A DNA stretch of 64,000 nt from Lysinibacillus alkalisoli. GTDB taxonomy: Bacteria > Bacillota > Bacilli > Bacillales_A > Planococcaceae. The stretch spans positions 124,001-188,000 of the forward strand of contig NZ_BMJT01000006.1 of assembly GCF_014643595.1 (NCBI RefSeq). The letters are read 5' to 3'. Below, in pieces: positions 26,571 through 34,996 of the stretch (position 1 is the stretch's first letter; the number at the start of each line of letters is the position of its first letter). The notes below the pieces were generated by a model. The model made no database searches, was not told the origin of the DNA, and saw only the letters and a program-made list of their open reading frames with translations. Position numbers and translations under genes: made by a program.

Positions 26571-27116
26571 TTACTTTGTGAAAAGCGGCAATTCTTCTAA
26601 AAAGATAATATCTTCACGCAATTTAGCATCACCTTCTGCTAAGATAGCAGCCTTTGCCACCACTTCACCGCCTGCTAAAGCAACTAGTTGTGCTAATGCT
26701 TCAATCGATTCACCAGTGCTAATTACATCATCAATTAAAGCTACTCTTTTCCCTTTAATCGCAGCCGCATCTTTTGCATCAAAGCATAAGATTTGCTCAT
26801 CTGTTGTTGTAATAGAATTTACTTTCTTGATAACAGGTGAATCCATATATGCTTTTACACTTTTACGTGCAACATAATAGGTGCCAAACCCTAATTCATT
26901 AGCTACTTCATGTGCTAATGGAATACCTTTCGCTTCTGCTGTAACAATAACATCTATTTCGGGTAAACGTTCTACCAGTAATGGTGCACTTTTTTTTACG
27001 ATTTCAGCATCGCCTAGTATCACAAAACTCGCAATACAAAGTGCGTCATTTAATGCAATGATGGGTAGCTCACGTGTTACACCTGCTACTTGTAATGTAT
27101 ATGTCTCTTTTGTCAA
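26571..27116 (-). CDS. Purine-type phosphoribosyltransferase
   Basis: 181 residues. The PRPP-binding motif is VALIDDVISTGESIEAL, with VIVTAEAKGIPLAHEVA and VARKSVKAYM upstream, a pattern close to adenine and xanthine phosphoribosyltransferases, which convert a base plus PRPP to the nucleotide. The adjacent NCS2 permease would import the base. Start: AAGGAG is placed 8 bases before a TTG at 27116; the GTG at 27125 lies inside the ribosome site. Adenine versus xanthine specificity cannot be decided. Confidence 0.82.
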   Translation of the reverse strand: MTKETYTLQVAGVTRELPIIALNDALCIASFVILGDAEIVKKSAPLLVERLPEIDVIVTAEAKGIPLAHEVANELGFGTYYVARKSVKAYMDSPVIKKVNSITTTDEQILCFDAKDAAAIKGKRVALIDDVISTGESIEALAQLVALAGGEVVAKAAILAEGDAKLREDIIFLEELPLFTK

Positions 27117-27132
27117 AATGTACACTCCTTCA

Positions 27133-28197
27133 TTAAAATGCGCCTAATAAAAACTCAATAATTAAACCTGATAACATGCCAATAAATGGGTCAAAAATAG
27201 CTGTCATCGCCATTGTCATCCCACCGACAATAGCATCATTCCCACCTGCTGCAAAAGTGACAGCTGCATTGGGTGGCATTGTCACAATAGCACCTAAGAC
27301 AAATAAAAAACCTGCAATTGTTGTACTTGGAATATAACGACCAATTTTAGGTAATAAACCTGCTAATAAAATAACACCCATCATCACCATCATAAGAACA
27401 CCAGCAAACACCGCATGTGGTGCGCTAGATGTAGCCGAGATCACCACTTCTACTGGCGCACCGCCAAATAAGGCAGACACCATGTCTGCTAAGCTACTAA
27501 TTACAGTTAAATGATCCACATTCACATCTTGATTAGCAATCTCACCATTGATTTTACCAAAGGCGATATTTGCGCCAATATTTAATGTTACCATCGCTAA
27601 TGCACCGCGTATGACAGCTCCATTAAGCGTTAATTTTTGTAATTGAATTTTTTCCTTAGGTAGTGCTGGGTGCTCTTTATCTTTATTAACAAAGTGTGCT
27701 ACAATACTCGCCACCACAACAGACACAAGAATGGTATACACTAAATCTTTAGTGATCATGTAAGTCAGTACAGCAACAATCATAGAGCTACCGCCAATGA
27801 GACGCTCATTTTTCATCATATCAAACGCAATCTTAACAAGCATCAAGCCAACACCAGCCATCATACCATGCGTGATAACAGGGCCTATGAAATCCACAAT
27901 ACGTTCTAAGAAGCCAAAGAGACCAATAATTAACATAATGGTTGCGCCAAAGAATATCATTGATAGACGCTCTCTCATATCTTTACCCATAGAGCCTGCT
28001 ACAGCAATTGTTTCAGCTTGATAAGAAATAACAGATATTGAACCTACTGCTGTATTACCTATTGCACCAATAAAGAAGGCAAAAGCGGTTGGAACAGAAG
28101 CAAAGCCAAAAGAAAGTGCTAATAAGCCTTGAGGCAATCCGTTGAGTAAAACACCTATTGCCGCTAATATATCTTTTAAGAATTCCAAATTTGTCAC
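27133..28197 (-). CDS. NCS2-type nucleobase permease
   Basis: 354-residue integral membrane protein with about 10-12 hydrophobic segments. It has NCS2-like motifs, such as IGAIGNTAVGSISVISYQAE near the start and GAPVEVVISATSSAPHA in the second half. It is shorter than classical uracil or xanthine permeases (about 430). It lies 16 bases before the phosphoribosyltransferase gene, suggesting purine uptake and salvage. The start may be GTG 28197 or TTG 28188; AAAGG is better spaced for the TTG. No purine riboswitch is visible upstream. Confidence 0.78.
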   Translation of the reverse strand: MTNLEFLKDILAAIGVLLNGLPQGLLALSFGFASVPTAFAFFIGAIGNTAVGSISVISYQAETIAVAGSMGKDMRERLSMIFFGATIMLIIGLFGFLERIVDFIGPVITHGMMAGVGLMLVKIAFDMMKNERLIGGSSMIVAVLTYMITKDLVYTILVSVVVASIVAHFVNKDKEHPALPKEKIQLQKLTLNGAVIRGALAMVTLNIGANIAFGKINGEIANQDVNVDHLTVISSLADMVSALFGGAPVEVVISATSSAPHAVFAGVLMMVMMGVILLAGLLPKIGRYIPSTTIAGFLFVLGAIVTMPPNAAVTFAAGGNDAIVGGMTMAMTAIFDPFIGMLSGLIIEFLLGAF

Positions 28198-28503
28198 CTT
28201 TCCATTTACTTCATATTGTATTTTTTTCGCATTGCAATGTAACGAACATCACTTATTTTATACATGAAACAAGAACATTTCAATCTATTTTTATAATTAA
28301 TTTATGGTAATTGGCGCTAAAATACGAACAAAAGTCTTGAAAAACACATATAATCAAATAAAACACGAATATTGACAAATTATAAAAGGAAGTAATTATC
28401 ACTTCATTGTCAATATAAACAAAAAAGGAGTAAACAGGATTTTTATGCCGTTTGTAGGTCTTAACTAACATGTTAGATTATTACATGGAGAAGGAGGTAT
28501 CCC
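28198..28503. other. Intergenic region, divergent promoters
   Basis: AT-rich 306 bases between the permease and AraC genes. It contains a long inverted repeat (28369-28417). A 63-codon minus-strand frame exists here but lacks a ribosome site. No riboswitch fold was recognised. Confidence 0.5.
28369..28417. repeat. Nested inverted repeat upstream of AraC-type gene
   Basis: Outer arms ATATTGACAA (28369-28378) and TTGTCAATAT (28408-28417), with inner arms GAAGT and ACTTC. The left arm contains a TTGACA -35-like hexamer. It may be an operator or an RNA hairpin in the 5' leader. Confidence 0.55.
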
Positions 28504-29196
28504 ATGCAACTCATTGCTGAAAAAAGAACATATACGAAAGATGTGGCATCACATTCACATCATCATGCTCATGTCATTATGCCATTGCAAGGTGAATTAT
28601 TTGTCATTATGGAGGAGAATACTACATCTGTTAGTGCTCAATCTTTATTGTTTGTACCACCTAATGCCTTTCATAGTTTTTATGCTAAAACACAAAACGA
28701 ATTTTTAGTCTTAGATATTCCAGATATCCTACTCTCATCAGCTACACAAACACAAGCCATTAGCTATACCTTCTCACCACAATGGCAAGCATTGCGGAGT
28801 CTCATTTTATATGAATTACAACAAGGGGGGAAAACATTACGGGCCTTATATCCTTATATTTCACAATGCTTACAAAGAGAGCAATCTCCTTCTATACGTT
28901 ACATTCATGAGCATTATGATGAACCGTTATCTATTCAACAATTAGCTGACCTCGAACATTACAGTCGTACTTACTATACCGAATGGTTTATCAAACAGAC
29001 TGGTAAAACACCTGCTCATTATATTCGTGATGTGCGCTTAACTCGCGCTAAAGAGCTTTTACAATATACTTCTTTTTCTTTACTTGCTATTGCTATACAA
29101 GTTGGATTATCTCATCAATCAGCGCTCACTCGATTATTCCAACAATATGAAGGGATGACACCTAGCGAATTCCGTAAAAAACATACACTATGTTAA
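28504..29196 (+). CDS. AraC family regulator with cupin-type sensor
   Basis: 230 residues. The N-terminus is a cupin-like beta barrel (SHSHHHAHVIMPLQGELFVIM; LLFVPPNAFHSFYAK). The C-terminus has two helix-turn-helix units: LSIQQLADLEHYSRTYYTEWF and LLAIAIQVGLSHQSALTRLF, ending MTPSEFRKKH. GGAGGT lies 5 bases before the ATG. The EamA exporter gene 80 bases downstream in the same direction is a likely target, although a terminator separates them. Confidence 0.88.
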   Translation: MQLIAEKRTYTKDVASHSHHHAHVIMPLQGELFVIMEENTTSVSAQSLLFVPPNAFHSFYAKTQNEFLVLDIPDILLSSATQTQAISYTFSPQWQALRSLILYELQQGGKTLRALYPYISQCLQREQSPSIRYIHEHYDEPLSIQQLADLEHYSRTYYTEWFIKQTGKTPAHYIRDVRLTRAKELLQYTSFSLLAIAIQVGLSHQSALTRLFQQYEGMTPSEFRKKHTLC

Positions 29197-29200
29197 AAAC

Positions 29201-29236
29201 AAGCGTCTTATTGTGAAATAAGGCGCTTTTTTTTAC
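29201..29236 (+). terminator. Terminator after AraC-type gene
   Basis: AAGCGTCTTATT / AATAAGGCGCTT followed by TTTTTTTT on the plus strand. Confidence 0.85.
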
Positions 29237-29276
29237 GTTATGATAATAGCGATTCTAATGTAACGGGGGCAATGCG

Positions 29277-30164
29277 ATGGCTACAATTTTAGGAATTATT
29301 TTTACTATGTTATGGGCAAGTGCTTCTATTGCGACTAAATTTGGTATTGTCTCTACCACACCTTTAACTTTAGCCTTACTACGTTTTGCTATTACAGGTT
29401 TTTTACTCTTCATGTTTATCCATATCATCAAATGTGAAGCCTTACCGAAGCGCTCTCATTGGCGTGCACTATTCCTGTTAGGTTTATTGAATACCACCAT
29501 CTATTTAGGTGCTACATTTTGGGCATTACAGTATGTGTCTGCTGGCCTATTTAATTTATTTGTTACAGTTAACCCTTTTATTGTCGCTTTATTATCCTAT
29601 ATTTGGTTGCGTAGACCATTTGATTATAGGGAGTGGATGGGCATGGGTATCGCTGCAACAGGTCTTATTATTGCCACCTACCCTTCTCTCATCACAAGTA
29701 AAGCTAGCCTAACAGGTATTATCGTATTAACCATTGGTATGTTAGCCATGGCTATTGGTAGTGTGTACTTTTCTAAAGTAAAGTTAGATTTGCCCAGTTT
29801 GACAATTAACACGTGGCAAATCTTAATAGGAGGCATTTTATTATTGCCTGTTGCTTACTTCACAGAGCGTAAACATTTCTTTATTGTATGGGATTTCCAT
29901 TTATTTGGCGCACTTTTTTGGTTAACGATTATTATTTCGGTTTTCACGATGTTGCTTTGGTTTTATTTACTCAAAACAGACCCTGTTAAAGCGAATAACT
30001 GGCTATTTTTAACGCCTGTTTTTGGTTATTTGTTTGCTTGGCTCTTATTAGGGGAAAAAATCACGTTATATGACATAATAGCAACCTTACTTATTATTTT
30101 TGGTTTATTTTTATCTGGCAACATCTCATTTCATAAAACAACAAATGTAAAGGAGACGACATAA
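29277..30164 (+). CDS. EamA family (DMT) transporter
   Basis: 295 residues with ten membrane helices in two EamA repeats. Repeat 1 opens with GIIFTMLWASASIATKFG and repeat 2 ends with VFGYLFAWLLLGEKITLYD, the usual signature. It probably exports amino acids or other metabolites. GGGGG lies 7 bases before the ATG. The csaA gene follows directly after its stop, so both share a transcript. The AraC gene upstream is the likely regulator. Confidence 0.88.
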   Translation: MATILGIIFTMLWASASIATKFGIVSTTPLTLALLRFAITGFLLFMFIHIIKCEALPKRSHWRALFLLGLLNTTIYLGATFWALQYVSAGLFNLFVTVNPFIVALLSYIWLRRPFDYREWMGMGIAATGLIIATYPSLITSKASLTGIIVLTIGMLAMAIGSVYFSKVKLDLPSLTINTWQILIGGILLLPVAYFTERKHFFIVWDFHLFGALFWLTIIISVFTMLLWFYLLKTDPVKANNWLFLTPVFGYLFAWLLLGEKITLYDIIATLLIIFGLFLSGNISFHKTTNVKETT

Positions 30165-30497
30165 TTGGCTACAATTGACGATTTTATCGCATTAGATATG
30201 AGAGTAGGTACTGTTATCGAAGCTTCTTATTTAGAGGGGGCACGTAAACCTGCCATCAAATTATGTATTGATTTTGGAGAGACCATCGGAAAGAAATACT
30301 CCTCAGCACAAATCACTAAACGTTATACACCAGATGCATTACTTCAAACACAAGTAATTGCTATCGTTAACTTTCCACCTAGACGCATTGCAGGTTTTAA
30401 ATCAGAGGTACTTGTGATCGGTGGCATGCCAACAGAAGATGATGTTGTGCTACTTCGTCCTGATGCCCATGTAGACAATGGGGTTAAAATTGGTTAA
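30165..30497 (+). CDS. csaA: CsaA-type tRNA-binding-domain protein (chaperone CsaA)
   Basis: 110 residues forming one OB-fold: FIALDMRVGTVIEASYL, SSAQITKRYTP and the end VVLLRPDAHVDNGVKIG, as in B. subtilis CsaA, which is proposed to help protein export. It binds RNA or unfolded proteins as a dimer. The start is TTG at 30165, right after the TAA of the EamA gene, with AAAGGAG 9 bases upstream. Confidence 0.9.
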   Translation: MATIDDFIALDMRVGTVIEASYLEGARKPAIKLCIDFGETIGKKYSSAQITKRYTPDALLQTQVIAIVNFPPRRIAGFKSEVLVIGGMPTEDDVVLLRPDAHVDNGVKIG

Positions 30498-30500
30498 AAC

Positions 30501-30533
30501 ATATCCCTCAGGTCACTTCGACCTAGGGATATT
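30501..30533 (+). terminator. Terminator after csaA
   Basis: ATATCCCTCAGGTC / GACCTAGGGATAT hairpin followed by TTTTAT. Confidence 0.7.
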
Positions 30534-30677
30534 TTATTACAGCATTATTAAGAGACAACATATTATAGTATATGTAAAATAGGGACTCCTAATTTATTTT
30601 GTATGTTCGTTAAGAAAATGGCATAGGCTTGTTGAGATTAGGGTACAATTTAATACATATACTTTTAGGAGAATAAG

Positions 30678-31451
30678 GTGAGGCTATTGGGGGAATTAGA
30701 TCCTACAATTATTATAATTTTATTATCATTTGGCTTTTTAGCAGCATTTATTGATGCTGTAGTAGGCGGAGGAGGCTTAATTTCACTTCCTGCTTTACTA
30801 TTTACAGGTTTGCCACCTGCCACAGCTATCGCTACAAACAAGTTAGCAGGTACGATTGGCTCTTTAACGAGCACTATCATTTTTTATCGCTCAGGCAATG
30901 TATCATTGCAAAGTTTAAAAAATTTATTTCCAAGTGTTTTTATAGGCGCCATGTTAGGTGCTTATACGGTGCATTTAATTGACCCTGCGCTCTTAAAGCC
31001 ATTAATGTTAATTATGCTAGCAGCTGTTGCTATTTACACCATCATAAAAAAAGATTGGGGCGCTGTTTCTCGCTATCAAAAATTAACGCCAGTCAAGCAA
31101 GCATTATTTATCGGTTTAATTTTTGGTATCGGTTTTTACGATGGCTTTCTAGGCCCTGGTACAGGCTCATTTTTATTATTTGCTTTTTTATTAATTGGCT
31201 TTAATTTTTTACAAGCTGCAGGCAATGCAAAACTATTAAACTTTGGTAGTAATATCGCTGCCTTATTAATGTTCATGTATTTAGGTGAGGTCGTTTATAG
31301 CTACGGTTTAATAATGGGGGCTGCACAGTTAGTCGGCTCTATTGTCGGCTCTAAGTTTGCTATCAAAAAAGGAAGCAGTTATGTCCGCCTCCTCTTTATT
31401 GTGGTAACTATTGTATTATTAGCCAAAAACACATGGGATTACTTTATGTGA
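30678..31451 (+). CDS. TSUP family (TauE/SafE) membrane transporter
   Basis: 257 residues with about eight helices. The two TSUP repeats start with FLAAFIDAVVGGGGLISLP and FGIGFYDGFLGPGTGSFLL, the characteristic glycine-rich motifs. The family exports or imports sulfite, organosulfonates or related anions. GTG start with AGGAG 6 bases upstream. Its end overlaps by 8 bases the convergent kinase gene. It has no sulfur-metabolism neighbours. Confidence 0.88.
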   Translation: MRLLGELDPTIIIILLSFGFLAAFIDAVVGGGGLISLPALLFTGLPPATAIATNKLAGTIGSLTSTIIFYRSGNVSLQSLKNLFPSVFIGAMLGAYTVHLIDPALLKPLMLIMLAAVAIYTIIKKDWGAVSRYQKLTPVKQALFIGLIFGIGFYDGFLGPGTGSFLLFAFLLIGFNFLQAAGNAKLLNFGSNIAALLMFMYLGEVVYSYGLIMGAAQLVGSIVGSKFAIKKGSSYVRLLFIVVTIVLLAKNTWDYFM

Positions 31452-32091
31452 ATACTGTACTCGTATTAATGACTGTCGTGAAGTTTTCTGCATAAGGATG
31501 CATATAAATGTCATATTGGCGTCTACGATCCGCATGTGTTTCTTGTAAATAACTAAGTGACATACCTCGCTCACTAATATCACGTACTGAGCGTCGTGCA
31601 AACTCTGTTTCGGCATTTGTATATAAATAAACGCTATAATCCAGTAGTGATTGGGGTAAAAAAGCAACACTCATACCTTCTATAATAATTAATTCTTGCT
31701 TTGCTCTTATGATTGCAGATGCTTGATAGTGGGTTTGCACAGTTGCAATATCCATCCCCATTCTCAACATTGTAATATCTCGCTTTAATAAATCCGTGTG
31801 ATGTGCCTCTGGATGACAAGCCGTCACCTTAGCATGATAAGTTTGTCCATCATATTCATAAGATACGACACTCTGTTTACGTACCATACCACTTATAATG
31901 TATGGGTCTGTATGCATAATGCTTGTTTGCTCGCCAAAATGCGCTTTTAATTGATGAGATAATGTCGTTTTCCCTGCTGCACCATGACCAGCAATACCTA
32001 TTATTATAGGAGACTGTGTAGTGTGTATGAGCGTTTGGATTGCATCAATCACCGCTTTATAATCGCTTTCGTTTATTACGTTTTCTATCAT
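31444..32091 (-). CDS. Uridine kinase-like P-loop protein
   Basis: 215 residues. Walker A is GIAGHGAAGKTTLSHQL, Asp-Pro-Tyr follows at MHTDPYI, and IIIEGMSVAFLPQSL is a Walker-B-like strand as in uridine kinase/phosphoribulokinase-family proteins, with the lid-like RRSVRDISERGMS near the end. It probably phosphorylates a small molecule. It overlaps the end of rsgA by 35 bases and follows it on the same strand; AGGAG stands before the ATG. Confidence 0.82.
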   Translation of the reverse strand: MIENVINESDYKAVIDAIQTLIHTTQSPIIIGIAGHGAAGKTTLSHQLKAHFGEQTSIMHTDPYIISGMVRKQSVVSYEYDGQTYHAKVTACHPEAHHTDLLKRDITMLRMGMDIATVQTHYQASAIIRAKQELIIIEGMSVAFLPQSLLDYSVYLYTNAETEFARRSVRDISERGMSLSYLQETHADRRRQYDIYMHPYAENFTTVINTSTVFT

Positions 32092-33031
32092 TTATTCGCT
32101 CCTGTTCTTGACGTCGCTTCATTTGAAGTTGAGCCTCTCTCTGCATTTTAAAATAACTTTTTAATTGCGTTTCAGCCAACTCACCATCCTTAATGGCTTG
32201 TTGGACTGCACACCCTTTAATAGTGGCTTGATGTGTACAGTCTCTAAACTGGCAAGATGCGCTTAAACGTTCTACCTCTTCAAAATTTGTCGTAATTTCT
32301 TCTTCATTTGCCCAAAGTTGTAATTCGCGCATGCCAGGTGTATCAATAATACAACCTTGACCCACTGCAATGAGCTCTCTATGTGTTGTAGTATGTCTTC
32401 CCATGGCATCCTTTGCTCTAATCTCACTTGTGCGCATTTTTTCTTGTTGTAATAACGCATTCACTAAAGTGGATTTCCCCACACCTGAAGAACCGACAAC
32501 AGCCACAGTAATACCTTCTTGCAAAAACTTGTGCAGGCGCTGTAAGCCTTGACCATTGATAGCACTTACTATTTCATAATCCATTGTGTGGAAGGTGCGA
32601 AGGGATTGTATAAAAGGCGCAATATCATGACATTCATCCGCCTTAGTTAACACAATAAATGGTATTGCACCAGATTGTTTAGCCCCAATAACATAACGTT
32701 GAAGCCTCGCCATATTAAAATCTTCATTCATGCTTGTAACAATCCACAACATATCAATATTTGTTGCAATGACTTGCTCATCTGTTTTCATCCCTGCATG
32801 ATGACGTGAAAAAACACTTTTACGCGGGAGCACTTGATGGATCACACCTTTATTCTCCTGTGCTTGTAATTCTAGTTCTACATAATCGCCTACTGCTGGG
32901 TACGCTGCCAATGACAATACTTGATAACGAAATTTACCTGATACTGTACATAATATTTCACCATATGACGTAGCCACACGATACATTCTCTTATGAACGA
33001 GCACTACTCGTCCGTTTATTATACGATTCAA
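32057..33031 (-). CDS. rsgA: Ribosome small-subunit-dependent GTPase A (RsgA family)
   Basis: 324 residues: N-terminal OB fold, then a circularly permuted GTPase in the order FIVLTKADE (G4), VGSSGVGKSTLVNALL (G1), GRHTTTHRE (G2) and DTPGMRELQ (G3), and a C-terminal zinc knuckle with CQFRDCTHQ and GCAVQ. RsgA checks 30S subunit maturation. GGAGG is correctly spaced (8) for a TTG at 33031; the ATG at 33046 overlaps the ribosome site. It lies behind a leader peptide and terminator, unusual for a housekeeping rsgA, and lacks the usual prkC/rpe neighbours, so it may be a second, stress-induced copy. Confidence 0.85.
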   Translation of the reverse strand: MNRIINGRVVLVHKRMYRVATSYGEILCTVSGKFRYQVLSLAAYPAVGDYVELELQAQENKGVIHQVLPRKSVFSRHHAGMKTDEQVIATNIDMLWIVTSMNEDFNMARLQRYVIGAKQSGAIPFIVLTKADECHDIAPFIQSLRTFHTMDYEIVSAINGQGLQRLHKFLQEGITVAVVGSSGVGKSTLVNALLQQEKMRTSEIRAKDAMGRHTTTHRELIAVGQGCIIDTPGMRELQLWANEEEITTNFEEVERLSASCQFRDCTHQATIKGCAVQQAIKDGELAETQLKSYFKMQREAQLQMKRRQEQERINDRKRNKRKRL

Positions 33032-33049
33032 TTGTAATTCCTCCATATT

Positions 33050-33097
33050 TATGCAAAATAAAAACCTTATGACCCGCGTATCGCAGTCATAAGGTTT
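33050..33097 (-). terminator. Attenuator terminator before rsgA
   Basis: Perfect 12-bp arms (33062-33073 and 33086-33097; AAACCTTATGAC on the minus strand), followed by TTTTTATTTT. It ends only about 20 bases before the rsgA start codon. Confidence 0.8.
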
Positions 33098-33125
33098 ATT
33101 TGCCATTAGGAAAAAATACACACTT

Positions 33126-33194
33126 TTATTGTAGGTGTGAGCAAATAAAATATGACGTACAATATCGCTTCGTTAAAATAAATTGTTTTGTCAT
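33126..33194 (-). CDS. Leader peptide, 22 aa, upstream of rsgA
   Basis: Minus-strand ORF beginning MTKQFILTKRYCTS, with AAGGGTGA upstream. It stops about 29 bases before the attenuator stem. The layout (promoter, short ORF, terminator, ribosome factor) matches leaders that sense translation arrest. Confidence 0.55.
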   Translation of the reverse strand: MTKQFILTKRYCTSYFICSHLQ

Positions 33195-33228
33195 CTTTAC
33201 TCACCCTTTCTGTTTCAGTAATGTAATT

Positions 33229-33257
33229 ACCTTAAATTAAATTGCTGGACTTGTCAA
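33229..33257 (-). promoter_or_regulatory. Promoter of the rsgA leader
   Basis: Minus strand TTGACA (33252-33257), 17-base spacer, TAAGGT (33229-33234). It is divergent from the PadR promoter starting at 33265. Confidence 0.65.
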
Positions 33258-33264
33258 TTTTAAT

Positions 33265-33312
33265 TTTACAAATTCTATTTTTTTATGGTATAAATATATC
33301 TGTTAGATATAT
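33265..33312 (+). promoter_or_regulatory. Promoter and operator of PadR-family gene
   Basis: TTTACA (33265-33270), 18-base spacer, TATAAA (33289-33294), followed directly by the inverted repeat ATATATCT-GTT-AGATATAT (33294-33312). The position suits autorepression by PadR. Confidence 0.62.
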
Positions 33313-33334
33313 AACTTTTAGATAGGTGGTTTTT

Positions 33335-33886
33335 ATGAAAAATTATAATCCAACCGTTTATGCTTTACTCGGCATCTTAACAACAAACTGCCGAAATGGA
33401 TATGACATCAAACAATTAATTGACCGTAGCTTAACCCACTTTTGGAAGATTAGTTATGGGCAAATTTATCCCACTTTAAAAATTTTAGTGCAAGATGAAC
33501 TAGCTCAAGTCGAAACGATTGAACAAGAAGGTAAACCAAATAAACAACATTACACATTGACGACAAAAGGCTATAGCATATTACAGCAATGGCTCTCGCA
33601 AGAAATAACACAAATCCCCACTGAAAAAAATGAAGTGTTATTAAAATTATTTTTTGGCAATCACCAAACAACGGCGATGTTGACAATGCTCACACAATAT
33701 CAACAAGCGCTACAGCTACGGCTTGAAACCTATCAAACCTTAAAACAAGAGTTATCGCCATCCGTTTCGACTACACAAGATGCATATTTTTGGATTTACA
33801 CATTAAACTATGGCATTAAAATAACAGAGGCTGCTATTGAATGGTGTCAAGAAACCCTACAAGACTTAGGAGGTCAATTACAATGA
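33335..33886 (+). CDS. PadR family transcriptional regulator
   Basis: 183 residues. The N-terminal winged helix has ALLGILTTNCRNGYDIKQLI, then WKISYGQIYPTLKILVQDEL and the wing GKPNKQHYTLTTKGYSIL. A C-terminal helical dimer domain (Vir_act_alpha_C type) follows. AGGTGG lies 5 bases before ATG 33335. The next gene starts inside its stop codon (ATGA), so it is coregulated with the DUF4188 gene. Confidence 0.9.
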   Translation: MKNYNPTVYALLGILTTNCRNGYDIKQLIDRSLTHFWKISYGQIYPTLKILVQDELAQVETIEQEGKPNKQHYTLTTKGYSILQQWLSQEITQIPTEKNEVLLKLFFGNHQTTAMLTMLTQYQQALQLRLETYQTLKQELSPSVSTTQDAYFWIYTLNYGIKITEAAIEWCQETLQDLGGQLQ

Positions 33887-34353
33887 GCAAAGTAACACCT
33901 GGGCGATTTACCACAGAGAATAAAGAAGATATTGTAGTATTTTTAATTGGCATGCGCATTAATCAATACTGGAAGCCGCATAAGTGGCTACCTGTTTTCG
34001 CAAGCATGCCACCACTTATAAAAGAACTTTATCAAAATAAAGAAGCGCTCGGCTTTCTTTCTATGGAAAGTTACTTTGGCTTACGTACTAGTGTAATGAT
34101 TCAATATTGGCGCTCCATTGATCATTTGCACGCCTATGCACATCAACAACAGCACTTACAGGCTTGGAAAAACTTTATGCAGCGTGTAGGGAAAAGCAAT
34201 AGTGTTGGGATTTACCATGAGACCTATCCTATTACGAGTGGGCAATATGAGTCTGTTTTTAGCAATATGAATGACTACGGGTTAGCGAAGGCATTACCTA
34301 AAATCCCTATCACTGCATCGTTACATACCGCTAAACAACGTCTACAACCTTAA
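33883..34353 (+). CDS. DUF4188 protein (monooxygenase-like ferredoxin fold)
   Basis: 156 residues: VTPGRFTTENKEDIVVFLIG, MRINQYWKPHKWLPVF and QYWRSIDHLHAYAHQQQHL, the features of DUF4188, related to antibiotic-biosynthesis-type monooxygenases. The real reaction is unknown. It overlaps the PadR gene by 4 bases with AGGAGG well placed upstream, a common PadR/DUF4188 pair. Confidence 0.85.
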   Translation: MSKVTPGRFTTENKEDIVVFLIGMRINQYWKPHKWLPVFASMPPLIKELYQNKEALGFLSMESYFGLRTSVMIQYWRSIDHLHAYAHQQQHLQAWKNFMQRVGKSNSVGIYHETYPITSGQYESVFSNMNDYGLAKALPKIPITASLHTAKQRLQP

Positions 34354-34435
34354 TTTCGCTTATCTTTTGCGAAACTCTAAAAGTCTTTGCATCGTCATTA
34401 TATTAAGGACAAGGTAAAGAAAGAAGGATTTGATT

Positions 34436-34882
34436 ATGAAAATTGAGACGGCTCGATTAGACTTAATTCCATGCACGCCTTCTGCGATGGCTTTAATCGA
34501 ACACTACACCATTACGGAAAGAGTGAAACAACATATGTATGCAATTGAAGATGACATATCACTCTTTGGATGGGGTACTTGGTTTGTTATGGATCATACT
34601 CGTCAGCAAATTATTGGGGATGTGGGTTTTAAGAGTAAGCCCGATCAAGATGGTGTTGTAGAGATGTTGTATCAAATTTCACATGATGCACAAGGGAATG
34701 GCTTTGCAACTGAAGCGCTTGATGCTATGATTCACTGGGCTTTAGCGCAAGATGAGGTATACAAGGTGACTGCGAAATGCGAGTCCCATAACGATGCTGC
34801 CATCCACGTCTTTAAAAAATTAAAGATGACACCTACTGCCACGCACCACAATGTGTTGCAGTGGGAAATTTGTCAGCACTAA
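34436..34882 (+). CDS. GNAT family N-acetyltransferase
   Basis: 148 residues starting MKIETARLDLIPCTPSAMA. Acetyl-CoA-binding region SHDAQGNGFATEALDAMIHW, then VTAKCESHNDAAIHVFKKL, as in RimJ/RimL-like enzymes. AAGGA lies 7 bases before the ATG at 34436. It is monocistronic. Substrate unknown. Confidence 0.87.
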   Translation: MKIETARLDLIPCTPSAMALIEHYTITERVKQHMYAIEDDISLFGWGTWFVMDHTRQQIIGDVGFKSKPDQDGVVEMLYQISHDAQGNGFATEALDAMIHWALAQDEVYKVTAKCESHNDAAIHVFKKLKMTPTATHHNVLQWEICQH

Positions 34883-34955
34883 CGCACGATTAACAGTTAA
34901 CAATGTCCAATGATTGCAATACTTGTTTTACGTTTAATTACGATAGTATTAACAT

Positions 34956-34995
34956 AAAAAGCTACGACCTTCTGTAGAAAAGATCGTAGCTTTTT
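34956..34995. terminator. Bidirectional terminator
   Basis: AAAAAGCTACGA / TCGTAGCTTTTT inverted repeat between the GNAT gene and the ABC operon. Confidence 0.87.
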
Positions 34996-34996
34996 G

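Noticed and set aside
28445-28468. Seven-codon ORF (MPFVGLN) before the AraC-type gene
   Set aside because: Ribosome site poorly spaced and no attenuator structure follows.
28280-28471. 63-codon minus-strand ORF beginning MLVKTYKRHKNPV
   Set aside because: No ribosome binding site, AT-driven composition, and it overlaps an inverted repeat in a divergent promoter region.
28198-28503. Possible purine riboswitch upstream of the permease/phosphoribosyltransferase genes
   Set aside because: A GAAGTG-like string is present, but the conserved loop sequences and P1 pairing of the purine aptamer could not be found on the minus strand.
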